This document shows positions 1-8,584 of a stretch of DNA of 64,000 bases, in pieces. The DNA is taken from the NCBI GenBank assembly GCA_943788235.1, contig CALSPM010000005.1, positions 248,001 to 312,000 of the forward strand, in the 5' to 3' direction. The notes below the pieces were generated by a model. It ran no database searches and was not told the origin of the DNA. It saw nothing but the letters and a program-made list of their open reading frames with translations. Numbering within the stretch: the stretch's first letter is position 1; every line of letters begins with the position of its first letter. Both the position numbers and the translations under genes were made by a program. The DNA is from an uncultured Cyclobacteriaceae bacterium (GTDB lineage: Bacteria; Bacteroidota; Bacteroidia; Cytophagales; Cyclobacteriaceae).

Positions 1-234
1 AATATAGCCCCTTGGAGAAAAGGTAATGAGGCACGGCTCTTCTTCAATTTGATCTTCACTGAACAGCTGGATATCAAATAAATCCGAGGTTGCGACTGGC
101 TGAGCCCGCCCATACTGATAGCGGTAAGTTGCTCCTGCAATCACCCCCTCTAAAAGAGCTGGCTGTACGTTGTTTTGATTACAGTACTGAAAAAATATCA
201 GCCCAATAAAAATCCCTTTGAGTAACTTGTTCAT
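1..234 (-). CDS. Putative exported lipoprotein, N-terminal part only (runs off the window)
   Basis: The first 78 codons are visible; the gene continues beyond base 1. The N-terminus has two lysines, a hydrophobic stretch (about residues 6-17) and then a cysteine at about residue 18, which suggests a lipoprotein signal, although the residue before the Cys is Tyr rather than the usual small one. I do not recognise the mature part. Its ATG shares an ATGA with the stop codon of the upstream NRDE-like gene (bases 231-234), so the two are probably translationally coupled and transcribed together. Confidence 0.6.
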   Translation of the reverse strand, partial: MNKLLKGIFIGLIFFQYCNQNNVQPALLEGVIAGATYRYQYGRAQPVATSDLFDIQLFSEDQIEEEPCLITFSPRGYI

Positions 235-986
235 ATTATTTTAAAGTTAACATGCTTTTGATTGCCATTTTGTTTGAGATGATGGATAATTTCTGTCAGT
301 TCGACCACACCCTCGTTGTCTATGGTGATTAAGGTCGTACTTCGAGTACCATATGTTGGCAAATTGATAAAAATAGAAGGTAAGGCATGCTCCATCTCTT
401 GCGTTATTCCCGTCTCAGAAAGGAATTTATCCTCAGCCATTTGTTTATCCATCATTAAGTCAAGTAACGTTAAATTGTCAATATTCTTATCAATGGAAGC
501 CTTAACACGGGGTTTTAATTGATCTAATTTGGGCCATGAGGTATTCAAACTGGAATTGCACAGTCCATGCATCCCTGCGGGTACCTTATTGATGATCCCC
601 AATTGATTATTGAAATGGAGGAAAGCATTCCCTTTTCTGGTCAAAAAATTAAATCCATTATGGTTGATATTCTGAGCTTGTAACCCTCGCATAAACGCTT
701 GATTTGTTTGAGGAGACTTCAAAAAGTCTACGGGCAAATGTCCCCTACTTTTGGCATTAAGTTGTACAGCAGATGCCCTAACGTTGGTCACTACAGCAAA
801 GTTTCCCGACTTATTCATGGCCAGCCACATACCCCCTGCGCGCAAATCCCATCCTCCAATAAGATCCAGTTCCTCCTCCCAAAAATCCATCTACTGGGGG
901 GACATTTCATGATACTCATCTCGATTGGCCAATAAAATAAATGGGTATTTGGGGTGGGCATGGTGAGCAAATACAATCAAGCACAT
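231..986 (-). pseudogene. NRDE (TANGO2-like) family gene interrupted by an in-frame TAG
   Basis: The N-terminus starting at the ATG 984-986 reads MCLIVFA, and its NRDE motif lies at codons 21-24; both are hallmarks of the NRDE/TANGO2 family, whose Cys2 is strongly conserved. Codon 32 is TAG (bases 891-893), and the same frame then continues as MDFWEEELDLIGGWDLRAGG, which aligns with the family without any frameshift. The remaining 219 codons run to the TGA at 231-233. A protein started at the ATG at 888-890, directly after the stop, would lack Cys2 and the NRDE motif. The family role is poorly defined (linked to haem and lipid handling in eukaryotes). Several genes in this window, such as the CPBP and DUF721 genes, end in TAG, so TAG is an ordinary stop here. 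The gene is therefore probably inactive, unless the base is a sequencing error. Confidence 0.8.
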
Positions 987-1001
987 ATATTTAAGGTCTT
1001 T

Positions 1002-1940
1002 ATGAAATCATTGTACCAATACATCATCAACTATTTGCGTCAATATTTTGATATGAAACTGTATGTGAGCATTTTATGCTTCTTACTTATTTTCATCATT
1101 ATCAATTATAAACTTGACTTTGAGGCCAAATATATTAAGACCCTCTCAAATCTTGGGGTAAGATCCTTGATAATGTCTCTTTTTCAAGGCTTTCCTTTTC
1201 TGGTCACTGCTTTACTTCTCAATTTCTTTGGAAAAGCCAGCAAATGGCAAAAGGATCCTATATTTTGGGTTACCTTCCTCTTGGGGTTTTTAATTATTGG
1301 CCTTTCAAGAGGTATTCATTGGGGCCTTTTGATACAATGGGCTTTAGCGCCCGAAGATTGGTTTCTACTTAGATCAAGTATTAATTGGGCCATGAAGTTG
1401 ACAATGGTACTGGCCCTTTTTGGTGCTTTTTATTTGACTTTCAATATGTCTTTGGGTCACTTTTACGGTTTTACATTTCGTAAATTTAATATGAGTCCTT
1501 ATTTAACTCTATTGGGAATTGCTCTTATTTTCATCATTATTGGCTCTTTTTTTGGTGATCTTCAATCTTATTATCCTCGTTATAAGATAGCCCATGGCAC
1601 ATCTTTTGCTGCCCATCATCAGGTGCCTACATGGGTTTCTGTTCTTATTTATGAAATAACCTATGCTACTAGTTTTATTACCGTAGAATTTATTTTTAGA
1701 GGGTTTTTAATTTATGCCTTTGTTAAATATTTTGGGCCTTATTGTATCCTACCTATGGTTGCTACTTATTGCTTTTTGCATTTTGGGAAACCTGCTACCG
1801 AAACACTTAGTTCCATCTTTGGAGGTTATGTCTTGGGTATCGTCGCCCTTAAAAATAAGAATATTTGGGGGGGTGTTATGGTTCATGTGGGGGTAGCATG
1901 GTCCATGGAATTATTTGGATATCTGCAGACAAGATTCTAG
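1002..1940 (+). CDS. CPBP-family intramembrane metalloprotease
   Basis: This is a polytopic membrane protein of 312 residues from the ATG at 1002. It shows the CPBP (Abi/Rce1-like) signatures: a glutamate-x3-arginine motif at residues 229-233 (VEFIFR, with the first of the usual two glutamates replaced by Val), a conserved histidine in CFLHFGKP (His260), and a third-motif histidine at about 295. These residues normally bind the metal and the catalytic water inside the membrane. I chose the start at 1002 because the 16 upstream in-frame codons begin with GTG and would overlap the start of the divergent NRDE-like gene; the two starts are only 15 bases apart. The substrate is unknown. Members often act as immunity or prenyl-processing proteases, but nothing here points to either. 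Confidence 0.8.
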   Translation: MKSLYQYIINYLRQYFDMKLYVSILCFLLIFIIINYKLDFEAKYIKTLSNLGVRSLIMSLFQGFPFLVTALLLNFFGKASKWQKDPIFWVTFLLGFLIIGLSRGIHWGLLIQWALAPEDWFLLRSSINWAMKLTMVLALFGAFYLTFNMSLGHFYGFTFRKFNMSPYLTLLGIALIFIIIGSFFGDLQSYYPRYKIAHGTSFAAHHQVPTWVSVLIYEITYATSFITVEFIFRGFLIYAFVKYFGPYCILPMVATYCFLHFGKPATETLSSIFGGYVLGIVALKNKNIWGGVMVHVGVAWSMELFGYLQTRF

Positions 1941-1961
1941 AGTTAGTTATAAATTTGAACT

Positions 1962-3320
1962 ATGGAGGATAATATGATTTGGTTATTGTTGATGGGAATA
2001 GCTGCAGGCGCAGCCATTGGCTATTTAGTTGCGTTAATCAAGTACAAAAAATCCTCTCCAGAGGCCCAAAAAGCCCAACTTCAGCTCATTATGGAGCAAG
2101 ACCATACGGCAGCGCAAGAAAAAAATTTGACTCGAGTCAATGAATTACTACAAGAGGAGCGTGCCAAAGCAGATAAATTGAATACTGAAAAAGCAACCCT
2201 TTCCGCCAATTTCTCAAATCTTAAAGAAAAATTAGAGACACAAAAAAAAGAAGTAAGTGAACTACAAAATAAATTTTCACTGGAATTTAAAAACCTTGCC
2301 AATGAAATTTTTGAAGAAAAGTCAAAAAAATTCACCGATCAAAACAAAAATAATTTAGGTGAAATTCTCACTCCTTTAAAGGAGCGCATTCAAAAATTTG
2401 AGCAGCAGGTCACCGAGAACAATAAAGAAAGTATCCAATGGAATACGGCACTACGAGAGCAATTGAAAAATATGACTGCTCTTAATAAGCAAATGAGTGC
2501 GGAAACCGAAAATCTTACCCGAGCATTAAAAGGAGATGCCAAAGCACAAGGAAATTGGGGTGAGATCTTACTGGAGGCCATTTTGGAAAAAGTAGGTCTC
2601 ACAAAAAACGTGCATTATTTCAAAGAGCACAATTTAAAAGCAGAAGATGGCAGTAATCAACGATTGGATTACATACTCAAGCTTCCCGACGATAAGTGCT
2701 TGGTGATTGATTCCAAAGTTTCTTTAACTGCCTACACCCGATACATTGAAGAGGAGGTGAAAGAAAAAAAGGCGGAGCAGCTCAAGCTTCACATGGACAG
2801 CATACTCACTCACATCAAAACCTTGAGTGCTCGAAACTACCAAAACCTCCATCAAATTAAGCAACCTGATTATGTGATGATGTTTGTTGCCAATGAACCC
2901 GCACTTTTGATTGCCCTGCAACAGGACAATCAGCTTTATGAAAAAGCTTTGGACAAAAACATTGTATTGGTCTCTACAAGTACCTTATTGGCCACTCTTA
3001 GGACAATTTCTTATATCTGGAAACAAGATTCTCAGACTAAAAATGCGATAGAAATCGCACGACAAGCGGGTGCCATGTACGATAAATTCAGCGCTTTTAC
3101 TGATGACCTCGTAAAGGTGGGCACTAATCTAAAAACCACGCAATCCAATTATGAGGAAGCCATGAAAAAGCTAAGTGAAGGCAAAGGCAACTTGGTCAAT
3201 CGAGCAGAAAGCCTTAAAAAACTAGGTGCTAAATCCACCAAACAATTGGATCCCAGGATAATCTCTAGGGCGACCGATGAAGAAGCGGATCCATCTTCTC
3301 CTAATTTATTTGCGAACTAA
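1962..3320 (+). CDS. rmuC: RmuC-family DNA recombination protein
   Basis: The 452-residue protein has one N-terminal membrane segment (about residues 5-25), a long coiled coil (about 35-175, rich in Lys, Glu and Gln), and then the RmuC core with the conserved pattern GDAKAQGNWGE (about 190-200) and a nuclease-like DSKVSL element. RmuC limits inversions at short inverted repeats in E. coli and resembles restriction-type nucleases; it is thought to be membrane-tethered by the segment seen here. It lies 21 bases after the CPBP gene and 29 bases before the GroES-like gene on the same strand, so a shared transcript is likely. Met5 is an alternative start. Confidence 0.92.
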   Translation: MEDNMIWLLLMGIAAGAAIGYLVALIKYKKSSPEAQKAQLQLIMEQDHTAAQEKNLTRVNELLQEERAKADKLNTEKATLSANFSNLKEKLETQKKEVSELQNKFSLEFKNLANEIFEEKSKKFTDQNKNNLGEILTPLKERIQKFEQQVTENNKESIQWNTALREQLKNMTALNKQMSAETENLTRALKGDAKAQGNWGEILLEAILEKVGLTKNVHYFKEHNLKAEDGSNQRLDYILKLPDDKCLVIDSKVSLTAYTRYIEEEVKEKKAEQLKLHMDSILTHIKTLSARNYQNLHQIKQPDYVMMFVANEPALLIALQQDNQLYEKALDKNIVLVSTSTLLATLRTISYIWKQDSQTKNAIEIARQAGAMYDKFSAFTDDLVKVGTNLKTTQSNYEEAMKKLSEGKGNLVNRAESLKKLGAKSTKQLDPRIISRATDEEADPSSPNLFAN

Positions 3321-3349
3321 AAAGCCACTTTTTACCTTTGTAGTAATCT

Positions 3350-3727
3350 ATGGAATTAACTGCTGAAAATAAATTAAAAAAACTGATCGTCGTTGGAGAT
3401 CGGGTATTAATCAAACCTTTGAAAGAATCAGACAAAACGGCCAGTGGCATTTTGCTTCCCCCAGGCGTAAGAGAAAAGGAAAAAATTCAAACGGGGTTCA
3501 TTGTAAAAGTTGGGCCTGGATATCCGATTCCCCTACCTATGGATGAAGATGATGCTTGGAAACAAGAAGAAGACCAAATGAAATACGTACCGCTACAAGC
3601 CAAAGAAGGGGATAAAGCCATCTTCCTTCAAAACGGGGCTTTTGAAGTGACGTATGAAAAAGAAAAATATTTCATCGTCTCTCAAGCCTCTATTCTTATG
3701 CTAGAGCGCGAGGAAGATTTATTTTGA
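3350..3727 (+). CDS. GroES-like co-chaperonin paralogue
   Basis: The 125-residue protein carries the GroES fold pattern: VVGDRVLIKPL near the N-terminus, a mobile-loop-like ESDKTASGILLPPG, then FIVKVGPG, and a C-terminal strand with KYFIVSQASILMLE. It is longer than classical GroES (about 95 residues) because of an acidic insertion around residues 65-85 (DEDDAWKQEEDQ). No groEL follows; the next gene is a small VF530-type gene, and rmuC precedes it. In Bacteroidota the groES-groEL pair normally sits elsewhere, so this is probably a second, specialised copy. Whether it still binds GroEL cannot be told from the sequence. Confidence 0.85.
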   Translation: MELTAENKLKKLIVVGDRVLIKPLKESDKTASGILLPPGVREKEKIQTGFIVKVGPGYPIPLPMDEDDAWKQEEDQMKYVPLQAKEGDKAIFLQNGAFEVTYEKEKYFIVSQASILMLEREEDLF

Positions 3728-3845
3728 ACGAAGAACCTGAGCTTCTTTTTCTATCCTGTGGGCTGAAACCATCAAGGGAGGTATAGACCTCAAAAATAAA
3801 AATTTAAAGCATTCGTCCGAGGGCTTTTTTATTAAAAATAAAAAC

Positions 3846-4085
3846 ATGAATCTGTCCCATAACCCAAAACCTGAGCAACCCAATAATCATTTGCACGGCG
3901 TCAAGCTCGCTGATGTACTGGAAGCTCTAGTCAAGCATCATGGATGGGAAAAGATGGCTTTGAAGATTAATATCAATTGTTTTAAAAACGATCCATCTAT
4001 CAAATCCAGTCTAACTTTTTTAAGAAAAACGCCCTGGGCTCGGGATAAAGTTGAAAGACTTTACCTCCAAATCCCGAAGAGATAA
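3846..4085 (+). CDS. VF530 (DUF2132) family small protein
   Basis: The 79-residue protein has the family signature almost end to end: an NHLHGVKL element, [31 protein letters not shown] and VERLYL. The Vibrio fischeri homologue VF530 has a solved fold and is described as a putative DNA-binding protein, but its function is not established. The ATG at 3846 gives the usual length. It is separated from the GroES-like gene by about 118 bases with no clear terminator and faces the ChbG/HpnK-type deacetylase gene tail to tail. Confidence 0.88.
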   Translation: MNLSHNPKPEQPNNHLHGVKLADVLEALVKHHGWEKMALKININCFKNDPSIKSSLTFLRKTPWARDKVERLYLQIPKR

Positions 4086-4161
4086 TTCTTTTTACGCAGG
4101 CTTAAATTTAAACCAACAAAAAATAAGGTACTGTAAATGCTGCTTGAAATCTCTTGCTTTT

Positions 4162-5217
4162 TTATAGACGATTAGAAGCGTTGGCCTCGGGATATAAAAC
4201 CGCTTGTATATCTCGCCATTGGATCAACTTGATTTCGTTTTGTTTAAGTAAATCTTGAAACTTTGTACTTGATACAATTTGATAATCTTTTGCTCGCCAT
4301 TTGGCTCCGTAAGCTTCTCGGCCTTTGGTGATTGTCCTCATCTCCTCATCATCAAACGCCAAATGAATCAACAACTGATTCAAACCCGGTTTGATAGAAG
4401 AAAGGACCTCTGCATAGTATGATTCCATATCATCTAATTCTGTCCCTTTTAAGGCCATAAACATTTGATCTACCAATACTACCTGTGGGGGCAAAGGAAA
4501 GTGTTCATCAAAATGGGGCGCCAAAAGTTTCGGGACAAATACAGGTATTCTATTTTGATGCCCTACTTGTAAGTACGTTCGAAAAAATGTGGGATCAAAA
4601 AACAAGGTACCTTCATGGCTGTCCATGTGGGTCGGCGACATACCCAAAGCCCGGGCGTAGTCAATTTGAGCTTGCAGTTCAGTCTTTATTTCAGCATTAA
4701 TCCCCTCTTTGATTACCGTTACTTTATTTTGATGAAGAGAGCCTTCATCGTCAAGAAGACTCCCGATCTTACTAGGGGATGCGACACCTGGCCATTTGTA
4801 ATCCGCCCATTCTGCGGTAAAAGTCAAATGTAAGCCCAAATCAATCTGCGGATGGGCGAGATAATAAGTAGCCACCTCTTTGGCGAAAGGCGAAGGCATC
4901 ATGACACTGGCAGAATTGACAAATCCCTTTGAGAGGGCATCAAAAGATGCTTGGTTCACTGATTTCGCTAAGCCTAAATCATCAGCATGAATAATCAGTA
5001 ACTTATCCGATGACGTATAGCCTAGTTTTTGGGCTAGATTTTCATATTGCTTTAGTGGTCGATCTGAGTGAAAAATAAAGTTATACGTCAGTCGAGCATC
5101 ATAAATGGGAATCTCCTTGAGATGAAAAAAAATTCTTAATCCTGCCCAAGCCATCGCAATTAGTAATAGCAGTCCTAGTCCTATTTTTACTAACTTTCGT
5201 CTTATTTTATGCAACAT
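4162..5217 (-). CDS. ChbG/HpnK (YdjC-like) family carbohydrate deacetylase, membrane-anchored
   Basis: The 351-residue protein has an N-terminal membrane segment (about residues 11-30), then a YdjC-type deacetylase domain. Metal-site features are visible: HADD at 77-80, GLH at 128-130 and THMDSH at 196-201. Family members remove acetyl groups from N-acetyl sugars, such as chito-oligosaccharides or hopanoid head groups, using a divalent metal. The membrane segment suggests it faces the periplasm rather than the cytoplasm, unlike ChbG. It lies downstream of the DoxX gene on the same strand, with about 130 bases between. The exact substrate is open. Confidence 0.85.
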   Translation of the reverse strand: MLHKIRRKLVKIGLGLLLLIAMAWAGLRIFFHLKEIPIYDARLTYNFIFHSDRPLKQYENLAQKLGYTSSDKLLIIHADDLGLAKSVNQASFDALSKGFVNSASVMMPSPFAKEVATYYLAHPQIDLGLHLTFTAEWADYKWPGVASPSKIGSLLDDEGSLHQNKVTVIKEGINAEIKTELQAQIDYARALGMSPTHMDSHEGTLFFDPTFFRTYLQVGHQNRIPVFVPKLLAPHFDEHFPLPPQVVLVDQMFMALKGTELDDMESYYAEVLSSIKPGLNQLLIHLAFDDEEMRTITKGREAYGAKWRAKDYQIVSSTKFQDLLKQNEIKLIQWRDIQAVLYPEANASNRL

Positions 5218-5351
5218 CTAGATTGATTAAGAAACTAAAATACTACATTTAACAGTATTTGGTAGAAATGATTCCTTTTCAATCAAGGAATGTCTTATTC
5301 TAAGGGCGTTTTTTTTTCGGTGTAGTGCGCAAAAGAACTCCATCCTTTTTT

Positions 5352-5708
5352 TTAAACAAAAGTATATGCCCAATATATCAATAAAGCCTGAAACGGGAGC
5401 CTGATGGCCGTCGCCACTACGTGTTGCCGTTTTCTTCGGGCTTTTTGGAAATGGTATACATTTGCTGGAAAAACCGCTAGCAATAATAGGATAACGCCTA
5501 TCGCCGCATAAGAACGGAGCACGCTTATCCACAAAAACATAGCCAGTAATACTTCAACAGCACCCACTACAAAATTCGTGAGCTCTGGATAGGGTACCCA
5601 TTTAGGCGTGATTTTAAGAAAGAATCCAGGTTGGATAAAATGACTGATACCAGCCAATACATACAGCGCAGACATCAATACAAGAGACATCAATTGAGGA
5701 GTCGTCAT
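5352..5708 (-). CDS. DoxX-family membrane protein
   Basis: The 118-residue protein has four predicted membrane helices and the DoxX-type N-terminal pattern AGISHFIQPGFF, followed by the loop containing WVPYPE. It lies in the inner membrane. The family is broadly linked to quinone or thiol redox functions, but this small Bacteroidota type has no fixed role. I start it at the ATG (5706-5708); a TTG directly upstream would add one residue. It diverges from the Crp-type regulator gene with about 250 bases between, which hold the promoters of both and no other gene that I can see. Confidence 0.8.
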   Translation of the reverse strand: MTTPQLMSLVLMSALYVLAGISHFIQPGFFLKITPKWVPYPELTNFVVGAVEVLLAMFLWISVLRSYAAIGVILLLLAVFPANVYHFQKARRKRQHVVATAIRLPFQALLIYWAYTFV

Positions 5709-5962
5709 CAACCTATTGGGTTTTTGTCTCCAATGAAGTTAACGGAAAATTCATAATAACTTAAAGAAAGCTAAATTTAAGGGCTTTTCATTCGTTTTAA
5801 TAGCTTTTTTTAGGGTTAATGTCTTTCTTAGGGCATATCAAGACCACTTAAATTTATACGCACGTAATTTTAGTTCATTTGAAAAATATTCGAAATACCT
5901 ATGCCGATTTAAATTTTTCTAACTTCGTAACTAAGAGAAATAATTAAAGGATCATTTAAAAT

Positions 5963-6538
5963 TTGGACGAATTAATCAACAAAATAAAAAACAGCATACA
6001 CCTAAGACCAGAAGCAGAAGAATTTCTTTATTCTATTTCAAAAGAAATCACACTTCCTCAAGGTGAAGTCTTAATCCGCCAAGGACAAGTTGTAAAGAGA
6101 ACATTCTTTGTTACCGAAGGCTGTTTAAGATCTTACTGTATTGATAAAAACGGTAAAGAGCACACCTTACTTTTTGCAATTAAAGATTGGTGGATCAGCG
6201 ATTACATAGCTATTCATACTGATGAGCTCGCAACGCTTACCGTTGAATGTCTTACCAAATCGAAGGTAATTGAATTCAATGCCAAAGAACTGGATGGAAT
6301 TCATATACATTTCCCGGAATTCGAATCCTATCAAAGACATAATTTAGAGCGTCACGTAGTTAGTTTGCATAAGCGTATTTTGAATCAATTACAATTAAGT
6401 GCTCCCGAGAGGTATGATTTGTTTTTAAAGCAATATCCCAAAATAGAACAGCATACTCGGAATTATCACATCGCATCCTATTTAGGAATTACGCAACAAA
6501 GCTTGAGTCGTATTCGAGTAGAAAAAGCAAAAAAATAG
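5963..6538 (+). CDS. Crp/Fnr-family transcriptional regulator
   Basis: The 191-residue protein has a cyclic-nucleotide-binding-like barrel (about residues 25-115, with IRQGQVVKRTFFVTEGCLRSY) and a C-terminal helix-turn-helix (about 165-188, IASYLGITQQSLSRIR). This is the common Bacteroidota type that often controls a neighbouring gene. It starts with TTG: the codon two positions upstream is TAA in the same frame, and no ATG is available nearby. It sits between the divergent DoxX gene and the downstream HchA-like gene, so either could be its target; this is an inference from position only. Confidence 0.9.
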   Translation: MDELINKIKNSIHLRPEAEEFLYSISKEITLPQGEVLIRQGQVVKRTFFVTEGCLRSYCIDKNGKEHTLLFAIKDWWISDYIAIHTDELATLTVECLTKSKVIEFNAKELDGIHIHFPEFESYQRHNLERHVVSLHKRILNQLQLSAPERYDLFLKQYPKIEQHTRNYHIASYLGITQQSLSRIRVEKAKK

Positions 6539-6775
6539 CTTTCTTACCATAGGGTAAATTTTACTTGGTCTCCTGATACTATTTTTGTGTCCATCTATTA
6601 TAAGAGTTAATAGAGGTGAGCTTATTAAATTTATAAATTAACCCAATGATTGATGAAATTGATCTTTTTGTGAGAGTATCGAAGTATTCGAGGACCCTGT
6701 ATCAGGTAGGTCAATAGGGGAATTATATTGAGGATGAGTCAAGTCTTATTTAATAGAAACTTAAAAATTGACATC

Positions 6776-7678
6776 ATGATAAAAAAAATATTAATTGGGT
6801 TAGTGAGTGTTATCTTTGTTGCATTTATTATTATCTATACTCTAACTCAACCTAAACTAGAAAATGATGGTTCGTATAGCCCCTCAAGTTTAGCATTGTC
6901 TTTAGGAACTGTTGCCAAAACTGATTTTGACGAAATCAAGTTTACAAAATACCAAGGAAATAAGTCGAAGATTTTGGTAATCTTCACTGAGCAAAAAAAC
7001 TTGGAGATGAAAAATGGCAAATTATTTTCTACTGGAAATCATCCAGTAGAGTCGCTTGTGCCAATGTTACATCTTAAGAATGCAGGGTTTGATTTTGAAA
7101 TTGTAACTCCTACCGGTAAACCTGTTGTATTTGAAATGTGGGCTTTCCCTAATGAGGACGAGGATGTGAAAGCTATTTATAATGAGTACAAATCAAATTT
7201 TAAGAAACCTATTAAATTGATAGATTTCATCACTCAATCATTTGTCAATGACAGTTCTTTTGCGGCTGTATTTGTACCCGGTGGACATGGGGCTATGATT
7301 GGCATTCCGGAAGATAGAAATGTTGCAAAGGTCTTACATTGGGCACATGAGAATGACTTATTTACTATTACCCTTTGCCATGGGCCAGCGGCATTATTAT
7401 CAACGACTTTGGATAACCAAAAATTTCTTTACGATGGTTACAAGATGGCTGTTTTTCCTGATGCGATAGATGAAATGACTCCAATGGTTGGTTATTTACC
7501 CGGCTATATGGTAAACAGTTTGAGTGAGAGATTGAGAAGCTTAGGTGCTAATATTGTTAATACTGAATCGGATAATACCGTTATTGTAGATAGAAAATTA
7601 ATCACAGGTGCAAGTCCTTTAGCATCAAATGAATTAGGAAAACTAGCTACTGAAACGCTATTGACAGAACTGAATTAA
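6776..7678 (+). CDS. HchA/Hsp31-like DJ-1/PfpI family protein with N-terminal membrane anchor
   Basis: From the ATG at 6776 the protein has 300 residues. Residues 3-25 form a hydrophobic anchor or signal; the rest closely follows E. coli HchA (Hsp31), including NGKLFSTGNHP with Glu92, PGGHGAMIGIPE, the nucleophile Cys201 in TLCHGPAA next to His202, and FPD (Asp228). HchA is a glutathione-independent glyoxalase (methylglyoxal to lactate) that also acts as a holding chaperone. E. coli HchA is cytoplasmic, so the anchor is unusual. In-frame starts upstream (TTG 6728, ATG 6734) would put polar residues before the hydrophobic segment, so I prefer 6776. A -7-like element TATTTTTG lies at 6580-6587. 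Confidence 0.85.
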   Translation: MIKKILIGLVSVIFVAFIIIYTLTQPKLENDGSYSPSSLALSLGTVAKTDFDEIKFTKYQGNKSKILVIFTEQKNLEMKNGKLFSTGNHPVESLVPMLHLKNAGFDFEIVTPTGKPVVFEMWAFPNEDEDVKAIYNEYKSNFKKPIKLIDFITQSFVNDSSFAAVFVPGGHGAMIGIPEDRNVAKVLHWAHENDLFTITLCHGPAALLSTTLDNQKFLYDGYKMAVFPDAIDEMTPMVGYLPGYMVNSLSERLRSLGANIVNTESDNTVIVDRKLITGASPLASNELGKLATETLLTELN

Positions 7679-7799
7679 AAGGGTCGAAGTTCATAGCGTA
7701 TAGATCACTTGCTTTAGAATCAATGGACTAGTTTTAGTTTCATAAGAATCAATTAATCTTTAAGTTATTAAGTACAATTAGGTATTTATTGTATTAAAA

Positions 7800-8147
7800 T
7801 TATTTCTTCAAAGAAACGAGATCCAATGTGTTAATTTGTTTCCCTTTTTTAGTTGCTATAAATGAATGTACATTTCCTAACTCTGAAATTAATGATAATT
7901 TGGTTTCAACGAAGATTTGATAAGCCTCAATATCTTTTAATATTACTCTCAGCAAATAATCAAAATTTTCCGTAACCTGATAACACTCTAAAACTTTCGG
8001 AAAGTTATTGACTTTTGATAGAAATTTTTCTAAATAACTTCTTGAATGACCTTTCAATGTGATTCCAATGAATACAGTTAGCTTGAATCCTAGTTTACGA
8101 TCATTCAATACGACCATATAATTCTTTATGTAACCATTCTCACTGAT
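7800..8147 (-). pseudogene. Lrp/AsnC-family regulator lacking its DNA-binding domain (relic)
   Basis: The 105 codons from the ATG at 8115-8117 encode the ligand-binding RAM domain of an Lrp/AsnC protein: KLGFKLTVFIGITLKGHS, VLECYQVTENFDYLLRVI, and a C-terminal HSFIATKKGK. Coding similarity continues ten codons upstream (SENGYIKNY, matching the end of the usual winged helix), until a TAG at 8148-8150. The expected 40-50 residue helix-turn-helix is not present in any frame upstream. The gene is probably the 3' remainder of a decayed regulator. A stand-alone RAM-domain protein is possible, since some exist, but the in-frame stop right after partial wing residues argues for decay. Confidence 0.7.
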
Positions 8148-8150
8148 CTA

Positions 8151-8584
8151 TCCCCTCCTTATGTAATTTCAAGTCATCATAAGTCTCCTTTTTTTTCAAA
8201 AGAGTTAAATTAGGCATATTAAATAGGCCTTGATATGGAATGCCCAACGTTGTCGCAATACTTTCTCCGGATTGGGCCTAACTGGGAAGCCCCACTTTAA
8301 AGTAATTCGAAAGACTTTCCTTCTTTAGATGATGCTCGCTGTTACGACTTTGGAAAATTTTCGTTAGGCCACATTTATTTTCAGAACCATCCCGGCAAGG
8401 CCTCTTTTCGAAATATTTGAATTAAAGTACTCGATTAAACAAGGTGGATATGATAAATGTGAATCTCATTAAAGCCTCCCTACCTCTTTGTGCTTTTCAC
8501 GGGTGAATTTTTTGTCAAATCTATCCAATTCTCTTTTTTTTACTTCAAAAGAATTAAATTAGGACATATTAAATAGGCCTAGAT
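8151..8584. other. Gene-free stretch with a duplicated gene leader
   Basis: There is no intact gene here. The stretch holds an imperfect second copy of the leader and start of the following amidohydrolase gene (see the repeat entries). The minus strand can be read as a weak coding relic around 8150-8430, with an open frame broken by a TAG, but I could not match it to a family. The promoter of the amidohydrolase gene should lie in the last 100 bases. Confidence 0.5.
8195..8266 (+). repeat. Imperfect direct repeat, upstream copy
   Basis: This copy shares TTCAAAAGAGTTAAATTAGG, AATAGGCCT, GATATG and CGTTGTC with bases 8544-8616, in the same order and at an offset of 350 bases. The matching stretch includes an ATG (8235-8237) equivalent to the start of the amidohydrolase gene, and the similarity fades about 30 bases after it. 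Confidence 0.75.

Noticed and set aside
4096-4115. Near-palindrome around TTAAATTTAA between the VF530 and deacetylase genes as a terminator
   Set aside because: The stem is AT-only, imperfect and without a following T-run.
5227-5532. 101-codon open frame overlapping the DoxX gene
   Set aside because: It overlaps DoxX on the same strand in another frame and has no membrane or domain pattern; the DoxX frame fits a family.
8151-8430. Minus-strand relic with IATTLGIPYQGLFNMPNLTL as a named gene
   Set aside because: I could not match it to a family, and it overlaps the duplicated leader, so it may be a chance open frame.
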